Of a stretch of 64,000 bases of DNA, positions 1 to 12,704 are shown in pieces. Below the pieces are notes generated by a model, which saw only the letters and a program-made list of their open reading frames with translations, had not been told where the DNA came from and did no database searches. The first letter of the stretch is position 1. Each line of letters begins with the position of its first letter. This stretch comes from Entomortierella parvispora (lineage: Eukaryota > Mortierellomycota > Mortierellomycetes > Mortierellales > Mortierellaceae), in contig OY752143.1 in assembly GCA_963573315.1 (NCBI GenBank), positions 1,984,001 to 2,048,000 on the forward strand, read 5' to 3'. The translations under genes and the position numbers were made by a program.

Positions 1-2976
1 GTGTCACCAATAGGGACCGTCCATTGATGACGAGAACACAAAGGGTATCATTCCACGAATCGTGGACCAAATTTTTGCTAGCATCTTGGCCTCGCCTTCG
101 ACAATGGAGTACACAGTCAAGGTTTCGTACATGGAAATTTACATGGAAAAGATTCGCGATTTGCTCAATCGTACGTATTTCAGCCATAGTTCATGGATGG
201 ATAGGTGTCGGGCATGTTGTCCAATTCACACGAGCATTTTCTGAACTTGTTGTACATTCTTGATATTGCACAGCCGTCAATGATAACCTGCCGATCCACG
301 AAGAAAAGAATCGAGGTGTTTACGTAAAGGGGCTGTTTGAGGTCTATGTCAGCTCTATTTCCGAGATTCATGAAGTCATGCGACGTGGAGGAAACAGCAG
401 AATGGTCGCATATACCAGTAAGTAGAGATCAGATGCATGATTGGACCGTCTATCACCTTCTTTCTTTTTGACAGTCGTTTTTTATTGCTTATTTTGATAT
501 TCAGACATGAACTCTGAGAGTTCAAGATCCCATTCTATTTTCGTGGTCACCATCTCTCAAAAGAATCTGGTGGATGGAAGCGTGAAGAGCGGAAAACTCT
601 ACCTTGTCGATTTGGCCGGCTCTGAAAAGGTCGGAAAGACTGGTGCTTCAGGGCAAACTCTGGAGGAAGCCAAAAAGATCAACAAGTCACTTTCTGCTCT
701 CGGAATGGTCATCAATGCACTCACGGATGGCAAGGTAAAGAAATGATAATGACCGTTAGACTCTTCATAATCTTATTGACCTGAGGACGTTTCTGACACT
801 ACTCTTTTATTATGACGCTTAGTCGACTCATATTCCCTATCGTGACAGTAAATTGACGAGAATTCTACAAGAATCCTTGGGAGGAAACTCGAGAACAACC
901 CTCATCATCAATTGCTCTCCATCGTCTTACAATGATGCCGAAACGGTTGGTACCCTCAGATTCGGTACCAGAGCAAAGAGTATCAAGAACAAGGCCAAGA
1001 TCAACCAGGAACTCAGCGCCGCAGAACTCAAGATCCTACTCAAGAAGGTCCGGGCCGAGGGTCTTACTTATACTCAGTATATTGCTGCATTGGAGGGAGA
1101 GGTCAGTGTTTGGCGCCAGGGAGGTACTGTACCCAAGGCGGACTGGGCCAGTATGGAGAAGATTCAGGCTGGCGGCGGTACAGCACCAATCTCCAGTGTT
1201 CCCGGGTACATGACGCAGCAGGATACCTCACGGCCATCAACACCTGCCATTGCGCTCGAGTTGGACGAGCGAGAAGAGTTCTTGAAGCGTGAGAACGAAC
1301 TGACGGACCAGATTGCAGAAAAGGAGGCAGAGCTCTTGGCCAAGCAGCAGATGCTCGACTCGATGAAGGAGGAGCTTACATATCTCAAAGAGCAAGATTC
1401 ATCCAGTGCTGTCTATGAGCTGAACGATCTCAAGCTCCAATTGGAGAAGGTGTCTTATGAAAACAAGGAGGGCGCCATTACCGTAGACAGTCTTCGAGAG
1501 GTCAACCAAGAGCTCTCCAAGGACCTGGAAGAACTCAAGAAGCAACTTATGGAGATGCGCGTGGCTCAAAAGGATTTGAGCGATGGTGATAAGGAGAAGA
1601 AGAAGATGGAGAAGATGGCCCAAATGATGGCCGATTTGGATCCTTCTGGTGAGATCTCGGCCAAGGAAGCTCAGCTTCGCGAGACCCTCTTCAAGTTTGA
1701 GTCCCCCTCTGGTCTTTCGGCCGAGGAGACGATCGCCATCCGCAAGGAAATTGCTCAACAGCGATCGATCATTGAGCAGCACGAGCAAACGATTGCGGAC
1801 TTGAACCACGAGAACGCCTCCTTGACTATGAAGCGGGACGGACTCGAGATGCGCCTTACTGCTGCTGAGCTCGAATACGAGGAACTCCTCGACAAGACCA
1901 TTGCCGATGAGGAGGCCAACTCGTCCATTGACGTTTTGGAGACTATCTCTGAGCTCCGAAACAAAGTCGAGGCACAGTACGCTGCCAAGAGAGATCAGGC
2001 CCAGCAGGAGATCGAGCAGTTGAAGCAGGAGGTCGCTCGTCGTAACGATGATATTCAAAAGTTGAGCATCAACGTCACTGAGCTGAAGCGCGGTAACGAG
2101 GAGCTCAAGGAGCAGATCGAACGTCAGAGCCATCACTCCAGTAGCGGTCTTTGGGAGGGCAAGGATATGACCGAGCGTGAGCGCGACATGGAACGCATTC
2201 GCAAGACCATGGCCCAGCAACTCGCCGACTTTGATGTTATGAAGAAGGCTCTGATGCGCGACCTACAAAACCGATGCGAGAAGGTGGTGGAGCTCGAGAT
2301 TTCTTTGGACGAAACTCGGGAACAATACAATAATGTTCTCCGCAATAGCAACAACAAAGCACAGCAGAAGAAAATGGCGTTCTTGGAGCGCAACTTGGAG
2401 CAATTGACCCTGGTCCAGAAGCAGCTTGTCGAGCAGAACTCTGCCCTTAAGAAGGAAGTCGCCATCTCGGAGCGCAAGCTGGCTGCCCGTAACGAGCGCA
2501 TTCAAAGCTTGGAGAGTCTGTTGCAGGATGCCCAGGAGAAGCTGACTACCCAGAACCACAAGTTTGAGACCCAATTGCAGGCTGTTCGTGAGCGTCTCGA
2601 ACAAGCACGAAGTAAGTCATGAGCGATGGAGCTGTAGCAAGGTGACGATCTACGAAGCTTGGTTTCTAACGAAAGACATTGTATTTTAATCGTAGCTCAA
2701 AAATCAGCCGCCAACGCCATGAGCCTCAACTTTGGACGGATCGCCAAGCCTCTTCGCGGAGGAGCCCCCACTGTCGACAACGGGTAAGGACCTGTTGCAC
2801 ACATCTGATGACCAGGCGCCAGGAACAATACTGTTGACTGACTCTGATGAATTGAACTTTATGATTTCTGTAGAAACATCCCCACGGATGAGAACTACTC
2901 ACCTAGCTCACCCACCAAGGGACAACTCCCTGATCGCCGGACAAGCTGGTTGGGCGGCTGGAGGAACGGCGCATAG
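1..2976 (+). CDS. Conventional kinesin heavy chain (kinesin-1), 5' partial
   Basis: Plus-end-directed microtubule motor that carries vesicles and organelles in hyphae. The window opens in an intron: the in-frame stop at 11-13 is removed by an acceptor at 12-13. Exons read 14-170, 274-417, 505-734, 823-2611, 2696-2783 and 2874-2976, and the phases close to 836 visible residues. Seen in the sequence: motor-domain switch I (NSESSRSH, near 510), switch II (DLAGSE, near 610), the neck-linker region, then a long coiled coil encoded by about 1250-2600. The tail contains RIAKPLR (near 2740-2757). That is the IAK autoinhibition motif of kinesin-1, which here lies in the small fifth exon. The ATP-binding P-loop lies upstream of the window. 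Fungal kinesin-1 normally works without light chains. Identity is certain; only the N-terminus is missing. Confidence 0.95.
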
Positions 2977-4121
2977 GACTCTTGTCACAACATACATGCA
3001 AATAAACGCGGTCACATTTTTTTCAACAAAGAATTGAAAGTATAAAATGTGCCAGCCTTGCTGTAAAAATTTTCTTTATCCTTTCTTCCTCCTTCCCCTT
3101 TTCCCTTCCTCACTTTCCCTCCTCCACCTCTTCACCTCATCAGCCGTCCTGCGTGGGCAGCGAGTCCGAGCCTGGTTGTATATTACTATTGTTTAGCGAT
3201 TATGATTAAAAGATGACGTTCACCATGCCCCCCCCGTTCTTCCCCTCTTTTCTTGTTTTTCATGATTTTATTGTTTCGATCGTGCTGCTGTTGTTCCAGT
3301 ACATCCACTGCACCTCAACTTCCTTTCTCACACACACACACACACACACACACACAACGACGGAGGTCTATTCAATCAATTGCGCGATATCAATGTGCAA
3401 TTGCGTGGGAAAAACCTCCAAGAAAGTAAAATGTAACGAGGGTCTTACTAACCCTCGTGCACCATGCTCTCGTTGCCTTTGGGTCTAGCGGCCCAGGGGT
3501 GATCCATGTTCATATTCCTCTCTTCATCGGGGTATCTTGTTCAACAGAGTCGTGCGAAATGCCTATTCCTTTTCCTTTTTCGTATTGGTGTTTTTCTGAA
3601 AAATAAAAAAAACAAATGAAAAAACAATTTTTAGATCGTTCGAGAATGTTGTTTGATCAAGTTGGATCTTGTCGATGGGTTGGTTTGTTGATGAGCGACG
3701 ACGGAACTGATGGAAAGAACATCCAGCCAGAGATTGGCTGATCGTTGATTGCAGATCGCAGGAACCAAAGAAGGCAAGAGAACAACGAGGCTCTTGGGTC
3801 CACGTGATAGGCGGCGCTCGGATAAACAGCGCGGCGTTCGTGCACAAAAACGTACCTTCCCTTTGCCCATCTTTGTCGCTCTTTGGCTTTATCCGCTGCA
3901 CTTTTTTTTTTCCTCTTCTTTTTCTCATGACGTCCGGGGGGTGATCCCAGGTTCGTTCTTTACTCTCTTTGCTTCTTCAATTTCCTTCCCATCTCCTCTT
4001 GGAGCTCTTTTTTCTCCTTCTCTTCTGCAGCTCCTGCTCTTGCCTCCTTGTTCTTGCTTCCATCCCTGTCCCTGCCCCTGTCTGTCAACAACACAGCACA
4101 GCATCATACCGCAATCCAAAC
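2977..4121. other. Intergenic: kinesin 3' UTR and ABC transporter promoter/leader
   Basis: About 1.1 kb with no convincing gene. It holds a (CA) microsatellite at 3329-3356, pyrimidine-rich stretches near 3070-3130 and a strongly CT-rich leader at 3950-4090 just before the transporter start, a common feature of fungal promoters. Open frames here (for example 3749-4363) are low-complexity and are not supported. Confidence 0.6.
3329..3356. repeat. (CA)n microsatellite
   Basis: Fourteen CA dinucleotides in the kinesin/transporter intergenic region. Probably length-variable between isolates; no function inferred. Confidence 0.9.
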
Positions 4122-7100
4122 ATGCCTCAGCCCATGGTGGTGCAGTGGGCCTCTGCTGCAGACGACCGACTCTTTTCCAACGGTGCGCCAGATCGCAACC
4201 CCCTCCCGTATTTCGAATCCCTCTGTCTCCAAAAGGAAGGATGGGTAAGGAGGACTGCATGATACTCGAATTGTATCCTTCCCCAGATCTATGCCCTTTG
4301 GTAATATTGCGGCTCATTGATCAATCCTTGCTCTTTTCTGCTACAGGGTCCCTCAAGCCCTGATCGATTCGATTTGACGCCATGCTTCGAGTACAGGTAC
4401 ATGCATGCCTGGTGGTCGGGGGTGAGTGAAACGCTGATTGATCTCAATGCTAGCATCCTAACCATACCACTTTTTGTTATTTGAACCCTCCCTCTCACTG
4501 TCTTGCAGCGTTTTGTATGGTGCACTTTCTGTGATGGCAATTTTTGTTTTTCTTGGGCGATTATGGTACCTGTCCAGCCATGGTGTGGCCCATCATCTTG
4601 GCCGAACAGCGTGGATCTTCTGGCCAACCCAGATTGCCATGACTCTGGCTGCAGGAGTCATCTTTGTTGAAGCTGTAGTCCTTGGCAAGGATGAAGGAAC
4701 CTCTGCAGTGGCTGTGTTGGGATGTATAGGCATGGGCTTAGCTTGGGTAAACAATCTTCCTCTTGTCCACATGCGTTCTTCCGTTCATGTCTGACCCTGT
4801 GCGCGCACAGGCACCATGTGTTGTGTCCCCTGATCTGACCTAATTCTCTCCTCTCTCCTCGATTACAACAGATGTCCGCGGTCGTGCTTAACCGATTCGA
4901 ACATATTTATGAGATCCGGTCGTCCACATCTATCTTTTCTTTTTATGTGGCCTCTATTCTCTCAACTCTTGTTATTCTTCGGACACACATTGAATCGCCC
5001 ATTACTCCTACACCACCATCGTCCGAGTCATGTGTGGTCTGGCTACTGATTGCATTTGTTGGTGTGTTATTCGTTGGCTTTATCTTTGAGGCCTGGCCCA
5101 GAGGCTCCACCAAGGTCCAGCGATCTAGCGGCGCATGCGAATATGATAAGGCCAACATCTTCTCCAGGTTGACATTTTACTTTTATCAGCCTGTGGTCAA
5201 TGTGGGCTTGAGAAGAACCTTGACGGTCAAGGATATTGCCAATATTTTGCCTGAAAACCTCAGGACAGAACATGGCTGTCGGATACTCTCAAGACGCTGG
5301 AACAACAGAGTCAAGAAGTGGAAGGAGCAACGCAAGATCTACAGCCAGAGTGTGCATCGTGTTGGAGCACGGGCCAGCGTCTCTCGTCCTCAGCCACCTT
5401 CATTGTTCTGGACGGCAGTCCGGACCAACCTTGTGGGGTTTATCCCTATTCTCGTCTGTCGAATCGTGATTGTGTTGCTATCCTTTATTCTTCCTGCTTT
5501 GCTTAGCCGACTCCTAAGCTACCTGGATGATTACGAGGACAAGCCCCTTTCGTATGGAATCACGCTGGCCTGCAGCATGTTTGTGGTCTCACTCACGGTC
5601 GCGCTGCTGTATACTTATAACCGATACCAAATGTTTTTGATCGGCGCTGGAACGCGAGCTGCCTTGATCTCGATGGTTTATCGCAAGTCCCTGAGGCTCT
5701 CGCCAGGATCGCGAAACAAGTCGACGACGGGCGAAATTAGTAAGTCTAAAACTCAGCAAAGATAATGAATTAGACGGCAAACTCGATTCTTTTACTAACA
5801 TTGAGTAATTTTAATATAGCCAACCATATGGCTGTGGATGCGGAACAATGGGGCGATGCCATGGTCTATCTGTCAATGTGGATCTCGATCCCGATTGAGA
5901 TTGCCATTGGTTTGTTGATGCTCTATCGTTTCTTGGGCTGGACTATGTTGGCCGGTTTCGTCGGTATGCTTTTGCTGCTCCCATTGCAGGGTTGGCAGGC
6001 ACAAGTCTTTGAATCCATGCAGGACGAAAAGTTGTCAGCCATGGATCAACGAGTCCGCTTGACAACAGAAGTCTTGGCGGGAATCAAGGTTGTCAAGGTA
6101 CGGCGAAGATTTCTATGCTTTTTTTGAAGGGTGTTTCATGATAATTCAAAAATTCTCACCATGCCATGTCTCTTGTCTTAGCTTTACGGATGGGAATCAG
6201 CCTTCCGTCAGAGAATATTGAATATTCGAAAGATGGAGCTTGCAGCGCTCAAGAGACTTGGACTGGTCCAATCTTTCATGTCGATCGTCTTTATCTCATC
6301 CTCGCTCATTATCAGCTTGATCACTTTTGGAGTGTATGGTCTTTGGGGTGGACCCAACTTCACACCGGGAAAGTTGACGCCTCAGACCGTGTTTGTGAGT
6401 ATGACCCTCTTTGCTATGTTGAGAGGACCAATTGCGAGTCTCAGCGATGCCACGACAACGACCATCTCTGTCGTCGTGGGAACCAGACGTATACAAGAGT
6501 TCCTGTTGTCGGAAGAGGTGGATGAAGACGAAATTTTACGATTCAGGAGCCCTCCTCAGAACCCCAACGACCCTTCGATCCTCATCCAGAATGCAAGTTT
6601 CACTTGGGCAGACCGTTCTCAAGATCTACATGGTGATAGGTCTACGACTGAGCAGACGGGACTCCTTGCCGACTTTGACGGACCTTCCTCTGAGCCTCCG
6701 ACTCTCCAGGATTTGAACCTCGCAATTCCACAGGGGAGCTTGACGGCCGTTGTCGGGAGAGTTGCCCAGGGCAAAAGTTCCCTCTTCAGTGCCATCATTG
6801 GCGAAATGTACAAGGTGCAAGGAAAAGTCCAAGTGTCGGGTCGCATCGCGTTTGTTCCTCAGCAGGTAATATATAAGAACGAAGAAGGCGATTGCTTGTT
6901 GCTGCCTTCTCTACATTTCGTCCATCGTCCTGACGTTGAATCATCGTTCACGCTAATAGGCATGGGTAATCAACGCAACGCTGCGAGAAAATATTGTCTT
7001 TGGGAGCATTTACGACGAAGAGAAGTATCAGCAGATTCTTTTCGCCTGTGGTTTATTACCTGATATTGCCATGCTTCCTGGAGGGGACTTGACTGAGATT

Positions 7101-9707
7101 GGCGAGCGAGGCATCAACTTGTCTGGAGGACAGAAACAACGCGTGTCTCTTGCACGCGCTGCCTACGCCGATTTTGAAATCTATCTGCTTGATGATCCTT
7201 TGAGCGCGGTGGATGCTCACGTGGACCAACATCTCTGGGAGAATCTCATCGGTCCAATGGGACTCCTTCGTAACAAGACCCGAATTCTAGCAACCCATGG
7301 TATCCATCATCTCAAAGACAATGTGGACCAAATTGTCTTGCTCAAGGAGGGAAAGATTGCGGAGCAAGGATCCTACAGCGACCTTATGAAGTCAAAGTTG
7401 GCATTTTATCAGCTGATCAAAGAATACCACCTGAGCCACGCAGCGGACATGAAGAAGAAACTGAAACGCAAAAACTCGGGATTGCAAGCAAAGGTGCCGA
7501 CCATCGTAGTTTCACAGGACGATCAAAGCTCAGTCAATCAATCAAGTCAAGGTACCTTGGCAAAACCAGATGGGGACGCCTTGAGTTTTGAAGAGATTGC
7601 CACGGATCAGGACACGTCGGAAGGAGAAGATGGGAGTGGAACTGAGGGAACAGCCGAGGATAAAGCCTCTGAGGATCATAAAGACGAAAAGAAGGACACG
7701 CAAGCTGGACTCGTCGCCTCAGAGAAGATGAAGGAAGGAGGCGTCGGCTTTGACGTGATGTTTACTTATGTCCGATCTGCGTACGCTATTATTGGCATTC
7801 TACCCTGTGTCTGCTTCTTTGGCAGAAAAGGCGATACAGAAGACTAACTCTCTTGATTCTTTTCTATTAGGTCATATACCAATTCAACAATCATTTTCGC
7901 CCTTTTTGCGATCGCGCAGATTTGCTTGGTTGGCACTAGTCTGTGGCTCAAACATTGGATCAAGAAAACCAAAGAGTACGAGGACTCGGGTTTTGACTCT
8001 AGCTTGGAAAACCAGAATCAAGAGGATGCACCCTCGGTGGGTATTTTCCTGGGAGTTTACGCCGCCCTGACCTTCGCTTATGTGATGCTCTATGTTGTCG
8101 TGAGCTACATGACCTTTTCGGTGGCGAGAATTCGGGCTTCAGAGATCCTGCATCGGAATTTGTTGGTCAAGATCTTGCGATTGCCCATGTCTTTTTTCGA
8201 CACGACACCTCTGGGAAGGATTTTGAATCGATTCTCGTCCGATTTCGCGCCCATTGACGACCGGATCCCCAACAAGTTCTTTGACGCTCTGTACTTTTTG
8301 GCCTCGGTCTCCAGTACTTTGATCCTGATTATGTACACGACCCCTGCCTTCTTGATCGCGGTCCCATTCCTTTGTCTCGGCTACTATACTATCCAATATT
8401 GCTTCCTTCAGATCTCACGGGTTCTCCAGCGGATCTACTCGGTATCCAAGTCTCCAGTCTACCAACACTTTAGCGAATCTCTGAACGGAGTTTCAACTAT
8501 TCGTGCCATGGCCATCCAAGACCGGTTTATCAGAGGCAATGCTGCCTGGGCTGACAATATGGCCAATAACTTTTTAGCCTCCATGACAAGCAAGCGTTGG
8601 GTCGAGGTCCAGCTGAGGCTGTTGAGTACAATCGTCCTACTCTGTGCCGCGCTCTTTGCTGTCCTTGGCAGGGCCACTATGGATCCAAGTCTTGTTGGAA
8701 TGACCTTGAGTTTCGCCATGGCCATCACGGAAGAGGTGACGAGTTTGGTCCGCATCTTGTGCGATCTCCAGAACCATCTCATCAGTGTGGAGCGAGTGAT
8801 CGAGTACACAGATCTAAAAACGGAGGCTCCAGAACATACCTCGGTTTATTTGCCACCCAACTGGCCTGATCGAGGACATGTCCAGTTCTTGAACTATTCG
8901 ACACGTTATCGAGAGGGATTAGATTTGGTGATCAAGAACATTACGCTTGATATTGCACCTTCTGAAAAGGTTGGAATCGTGGGTAGGACCGGAGCCGGCA
9001 AGTCATCCTTGACGCTGGCGCTCTTCCGAATCATTGAAGCTGCCAACAGTGCTCAGGCTCGAGACAGTGACAATACTGGAAGGGTTACCGAATCGATCCC
9101 TCTTTCTGATGAAAGCGATCCTTCTGGGTCTCTGGACCAGGTTGAAGGTGGCGGCTCGATTGAGATTGACGGAGTCGACATCTCGACGGTAGGACTTGAG
9201 GATCTGAGGCAACATTTGGCGATTATCCCTCAGGACCCGACCCTGTTTGCAGGCACCGTTCGCGATAACCTGGATCCATTCCAAGAACTGGAAGATGCGG
9301 ATCTCTGGGAAGCATTGGATCGATCGCATCTCAAGAAAACGATCGCAGGCCTTCCCGGTGGTCTTTTCTTTGAGGTTTCTCAAAATGGAGAGAATTTCTC
9401 GGTCGGTCAGAGGTCCTTGATTTGCTTGGCGCGTGCACTTTTGAGAAAGACAAAGATCTTGGTCCTGGACGAAGCGACGGCGGCCGTGGATGTGGAGACG
9501 GACGAGTTGATCCAAAAGACGATCCGAACAGAATTCCGAGACCGAACCGTGTTGACGATTGCGCATCGTATCAAGACGGTGATGGATTCGGACAAGATCT
9601 TGGTATTGGAAAAGGGACGCGTTCAAGAGTTTGAGAGTCCTCAAGTCCTGCTGCACAGAGAAGATTCATTGTTCTACAAATTGGCGGAGCAGGCTGGAGA
9701 GATCTAA
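4122..9707 (+). CDS. ABC transporter, ABCC/MRP subfamily (full-length, TMD0-containing)
   Basis: ATP-driven exporter of the MRP/Ycf1/Ybt1 class, which moves glutathione or other organic-anion conjugates across the vacuolar or plasma membrane. Exons: 4122-4244, 4347-4421, 4509-4746, 4872-5739, 5820-6097, 6182-6865, 6960-7780 and 7871-9707, about 1640 residues. Order seen: N-terminal membrane block (TMD0), TMD1, NBD1, an acidic linker (7500-7740), TMD2, NBD2. NBD1 has an unusual Walker A (GRVAQGKS, 6755-6778), signature LSGGQKQR and Walker B YLLDDP. NBD2 has GRTGAGKS, the degenerate signature FSVGQR usual in ABCC proteins, and Walker B LVLDEA. One junction is unresolved: exon 4347-4421 ends in phase 0 by its canonical donor (GTGAGT), but the next exon needs phase 2. 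Either a weaker donor (4412 or 4415) is used or there is an indel. Substrate cannot be told from sequence. Confidence 0.93.
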
Positions 9708-9902
9708 AATCGTATACCAACAACACCCTCCAAGAAGGAAAGAAAAAAATATCTCTATAGACTTCAACTGCATGTAACAGAAACGATCTTTGTTCTTTTT
9801 CCAAAAAAAAAAAAAATCCACCCCCTTTCTTTCCTTCCTCCCGAAAATTGATGCAAAATAAAAATAAAAAACAGTTTATGGTATAGAGCTGTTTCCCTAT
9901 TT
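9708..9902. other. Convergent 3' region of the ABC transporter and MKT1
   Basis: Short convergent tail of 195 bases, A/T-rich, with an A13 run near 9803. It probably holds both polyadenylation regions; no gene. Confidence 0.5.
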
Positions 9903-12704
9903 CTAAATCTTGCGCGTCTTGACCCAGTTGTTTGCATCCTGAAACTCCTGAGCCAGGTCCTTGGAGATGGTGTTGGAAACATGCAAGGACTTGACGGCCT
10001 CGCAGACAACGTCCCAAAAGGCAAAGCCTCGTTCCAGCTCCTCCTTGACGGTCCCAGCAAGACTCTGAAGGGAGGTTGCACCAATATGTTCCTCCACCTG
10101 CTTCAAAGCCTGATCCTTGCTACTGGTTGTGATGGCACCTGAGCCGTTGTTGGCCAAGGTCAAAGTCTCGAGGTATTCCTTGACCAGCACGCCCAGCACA
10201 GTCGAGGGCTCATTTGCAAAAGGCAACTGGGTCGCCAGATCCGAGAAATTCAGACTCTCCTTCTGACACTCGTTGCTGAGAAGCATTTCCAGGATCAAGG
10301 CCTCGCTCATGTGACGAAGATGACGTGTCAACACTTTGCCTACACTGTTGAATGCCAGCAACTCCCTGCTCAAAGGTCCTGCCCATGATTTAACGCCCTA
10401 AAAAAAGGGGACAAAAAGACATCATCTCGTTAGAAAAGGAAGGAAAAAAAGGATATCCACTTAAAAGTCAATTGAGCATCGTAAATGAGTACAGCAGGAA
10501 GGACGAATGAAAAAAACATACCTTGAAGCGAGCACCGATTAAACTGGTAGCACGAGAAATAAGGCGAATGGCTTTTGTGGCGGTCTCATCCTCCAACACC
10601 TGCTTCTTGGTGTATTGGATACTGTAAGGGCGGTTGGTCAACAGTTCAGCGCGAATCAACTCCAAGGCAATAAATAACGCGTCCTGAAGGTCCGCTGTCT
10701 GCTGTTTTTGTTGTTGACCCTTGAGGGACTCTGCCATGGCCTTGCCATAAGCGGAGGGACTATGGTTGGGTTCGATGAAGGAACGCAATTGAAGCAACTT
10801 TGACAGGTGACGAGTCTGGACCTCTGTCAAGGTTGTCAAGGGCGCTGGCTTGTCCTGACCTGCAGCCTGAACAGTCGATGCGGCATCAGTCGCGACAAGG
10901 CCGAGACAGAATGAATAGTCCGGATGTGCGAGCTAGACAACAAACAGTAAGAAAATAAATTAGTCTCTTACAACTCTGCAATCCCTTTCTTCTGGTAAAG
11001 GGAGAAAGAACAGTGATGTCCCTACCCCAGACTTGTTGAGCTCCTTCTCGACCGAGAGCTTTCCACTCTTCCAGTTTGAAATGTCTTTGACGGCCACGGG
11101 CGCGGTTTCTGTCTTGATGGCATGCTCCGGTGCAGTTGCACTCTCGAACCAATAGAGGATCGACACCTTGCGCTCGTAAAACGAATGAAGTTGTGCTTTT
11201 GTCAATGCCACCGTCTGGGCCTTGATGTTCATGATGTCCGTTGTCAAAAATTTCCTGTACTCGGCTGTCTCTCCATTGCAAAGAGGCGAAAACTCGGCTC
11301 CATGTCCACAAAGGATCGAGTTCAAGGTCGCCTCTGTGATCACGCCGCGCGACAGAAAGTAATAGACCTCATCCGGCAATCTGTATCCAATGAATTCGTG
11401 AATATCCGAAGGAGCCTGATCCAAGTTCATGGGTTCGATATGCCCCTCGTCGTTCAGAATTGGCTGGTGACGCATTGCGCATCGAGCTCTGCAGAAACTA
11501 TCAACGTAGTGGCTCTTGACAATCTTTTAAAGAAGTGTTAACAGCAGGAAATCGATGTTGGCCATTATCAAGTGATTTTTGATCAGATTTACCTGAGGGT
11601 TATCCGCGTGAGCCTTGACTGCATTGAATCCAGTCCTATGCTGACGCAAGAGATCATGGATACCCTTGAAGCTGAAGGCGGCTTCAACAGCCATGGGTGG
11701 GAAGGTCAGGAACTGATCGAATCCTGCGAGAATGCACATGTCCAAAAATTGATCGTCAGACAAAAACAGATCCTGGAGAACATCCTTCTTGGAGATCATG
11801 GAGAAGGTCTGCTTTCCAAAGTCGATCGATGTAATGACCCTGTCAACATCAAACATGAGAATATCGGATCCTCCATGAATTGCATGAATGATCTGCTTTG
11901 GGCTCCGTTCCAAGTAAGAGAGCTAAAAGAATAAAGGAAAAAGGTATCCATGTCAGAACTCGCTCCTTTGAAATGGTGTTTGGGACCTTGGACTACTGGT
12001 AATAGTCCCACCTGAGCTCCTGCGCCGTAAGGTGCCCTCATGTAATCCACATTGTTCTCCTTCAAGATCTTGATGACCAGGTGGATCAAATCAGGCTGGT
12101 GAATGGCAGAGGATGAAGTCCAAGAAGACAAGGCCAGATCCATCTTTCCGGCATTGACAGCATCCCAGGCTGCATTCCTCTTTGCCAGCTTGATATCCTC
12201 GTTGACGTGGGGCTTGTCCTTGCGAATCAATGACAGTCCAGAGAACACGAACAGAGGGTGGATGGACGCAGCCCTAATAAGTAGACAAGAGAGAAGAGTC
12301 AAGGATCCGTCAGACTCGTTTGCGACCACCAGATATGGATAGCAAAGAGACCAGTTGCACCACCACATTCATTGGCATCTTACTTGAAGCCTTCCAGCTC
12401 TTTCTCGATGGCCGCCTTGATACCGGAGGGAGCACCGCCAATTCCTGGGAGATAGAGCTCCGAGGCGGCTCCCGAGATGATCTTTTTCAGCCAAAAGTTG
12501 CCATCGATTCCCAGGCGAATGTCTTTGAGCAATGACAAGGACTGGCTAGAGATCAGCTTCCTCTGGGAGATGTAGACTAGCGGGGGGAAAGGGTGAGCGG
12601 CTCGACGATCGTTAGTTGCTGAAGGCTGGAGTGGGTGTATTCGCTCCCATGACGACGAGAGGAGAAGTCGAGATCTGCTTACAATCCAGATGTCGCACGG
12701 GCAT
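9903..12704 (-). CDS. MKT1: Mkt1-like post-transcriptional regulator (XPG/PIN-fold)
   Basis: Mkt1 pairs with the Pbp1/ataxin-2-type partner and poly(A)-binding protein on mRNAs. In yeast it affects HO translation, mitochondrial gene expression and stress growth. Exons on the minus strand: 12704-12683, 12576-12384, 12273-12012, 11922-11593, 11523-11026, 10932-10522 and 10397-9903; phases close at 736 residues. The N-terminus MPVRHLDFYIS followed by LGIDGNFWLKK is the XPG-N-type strand. The XPG-I-like segment reads APYGAGAQLSYLE where FEN/XPG nucleases have an acidic GEAEAQ motif, so the nuclease centre looks inactive, as known for this family. The C-terminal half matches Mkt1 N/C-type helical domains by general character. 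The start was chosen at 12704 because its 22-nt first exon splices in phase into the conserved core. Confidence 0.88.

Noticed and set aside
1399-2220. 273-codon open frame on the minus strand
   Set aside because: It is antisense to the kinesin coiled coil; the Leu-rich translation is the mirror of Glu/Lys heptads and has no family features.
3749-4363. 204-codon plus-strand frame before the transporter
   Set aside because: Phe/Leu/Pro low-complexity translation of the CT-rich leader; it overlaps the first transporter exons in another frame.
9003-9656. 217-codon minus-strand frame
   Set aside because: Shadow of the second nucleotide-binding domain of the ABC transporter.
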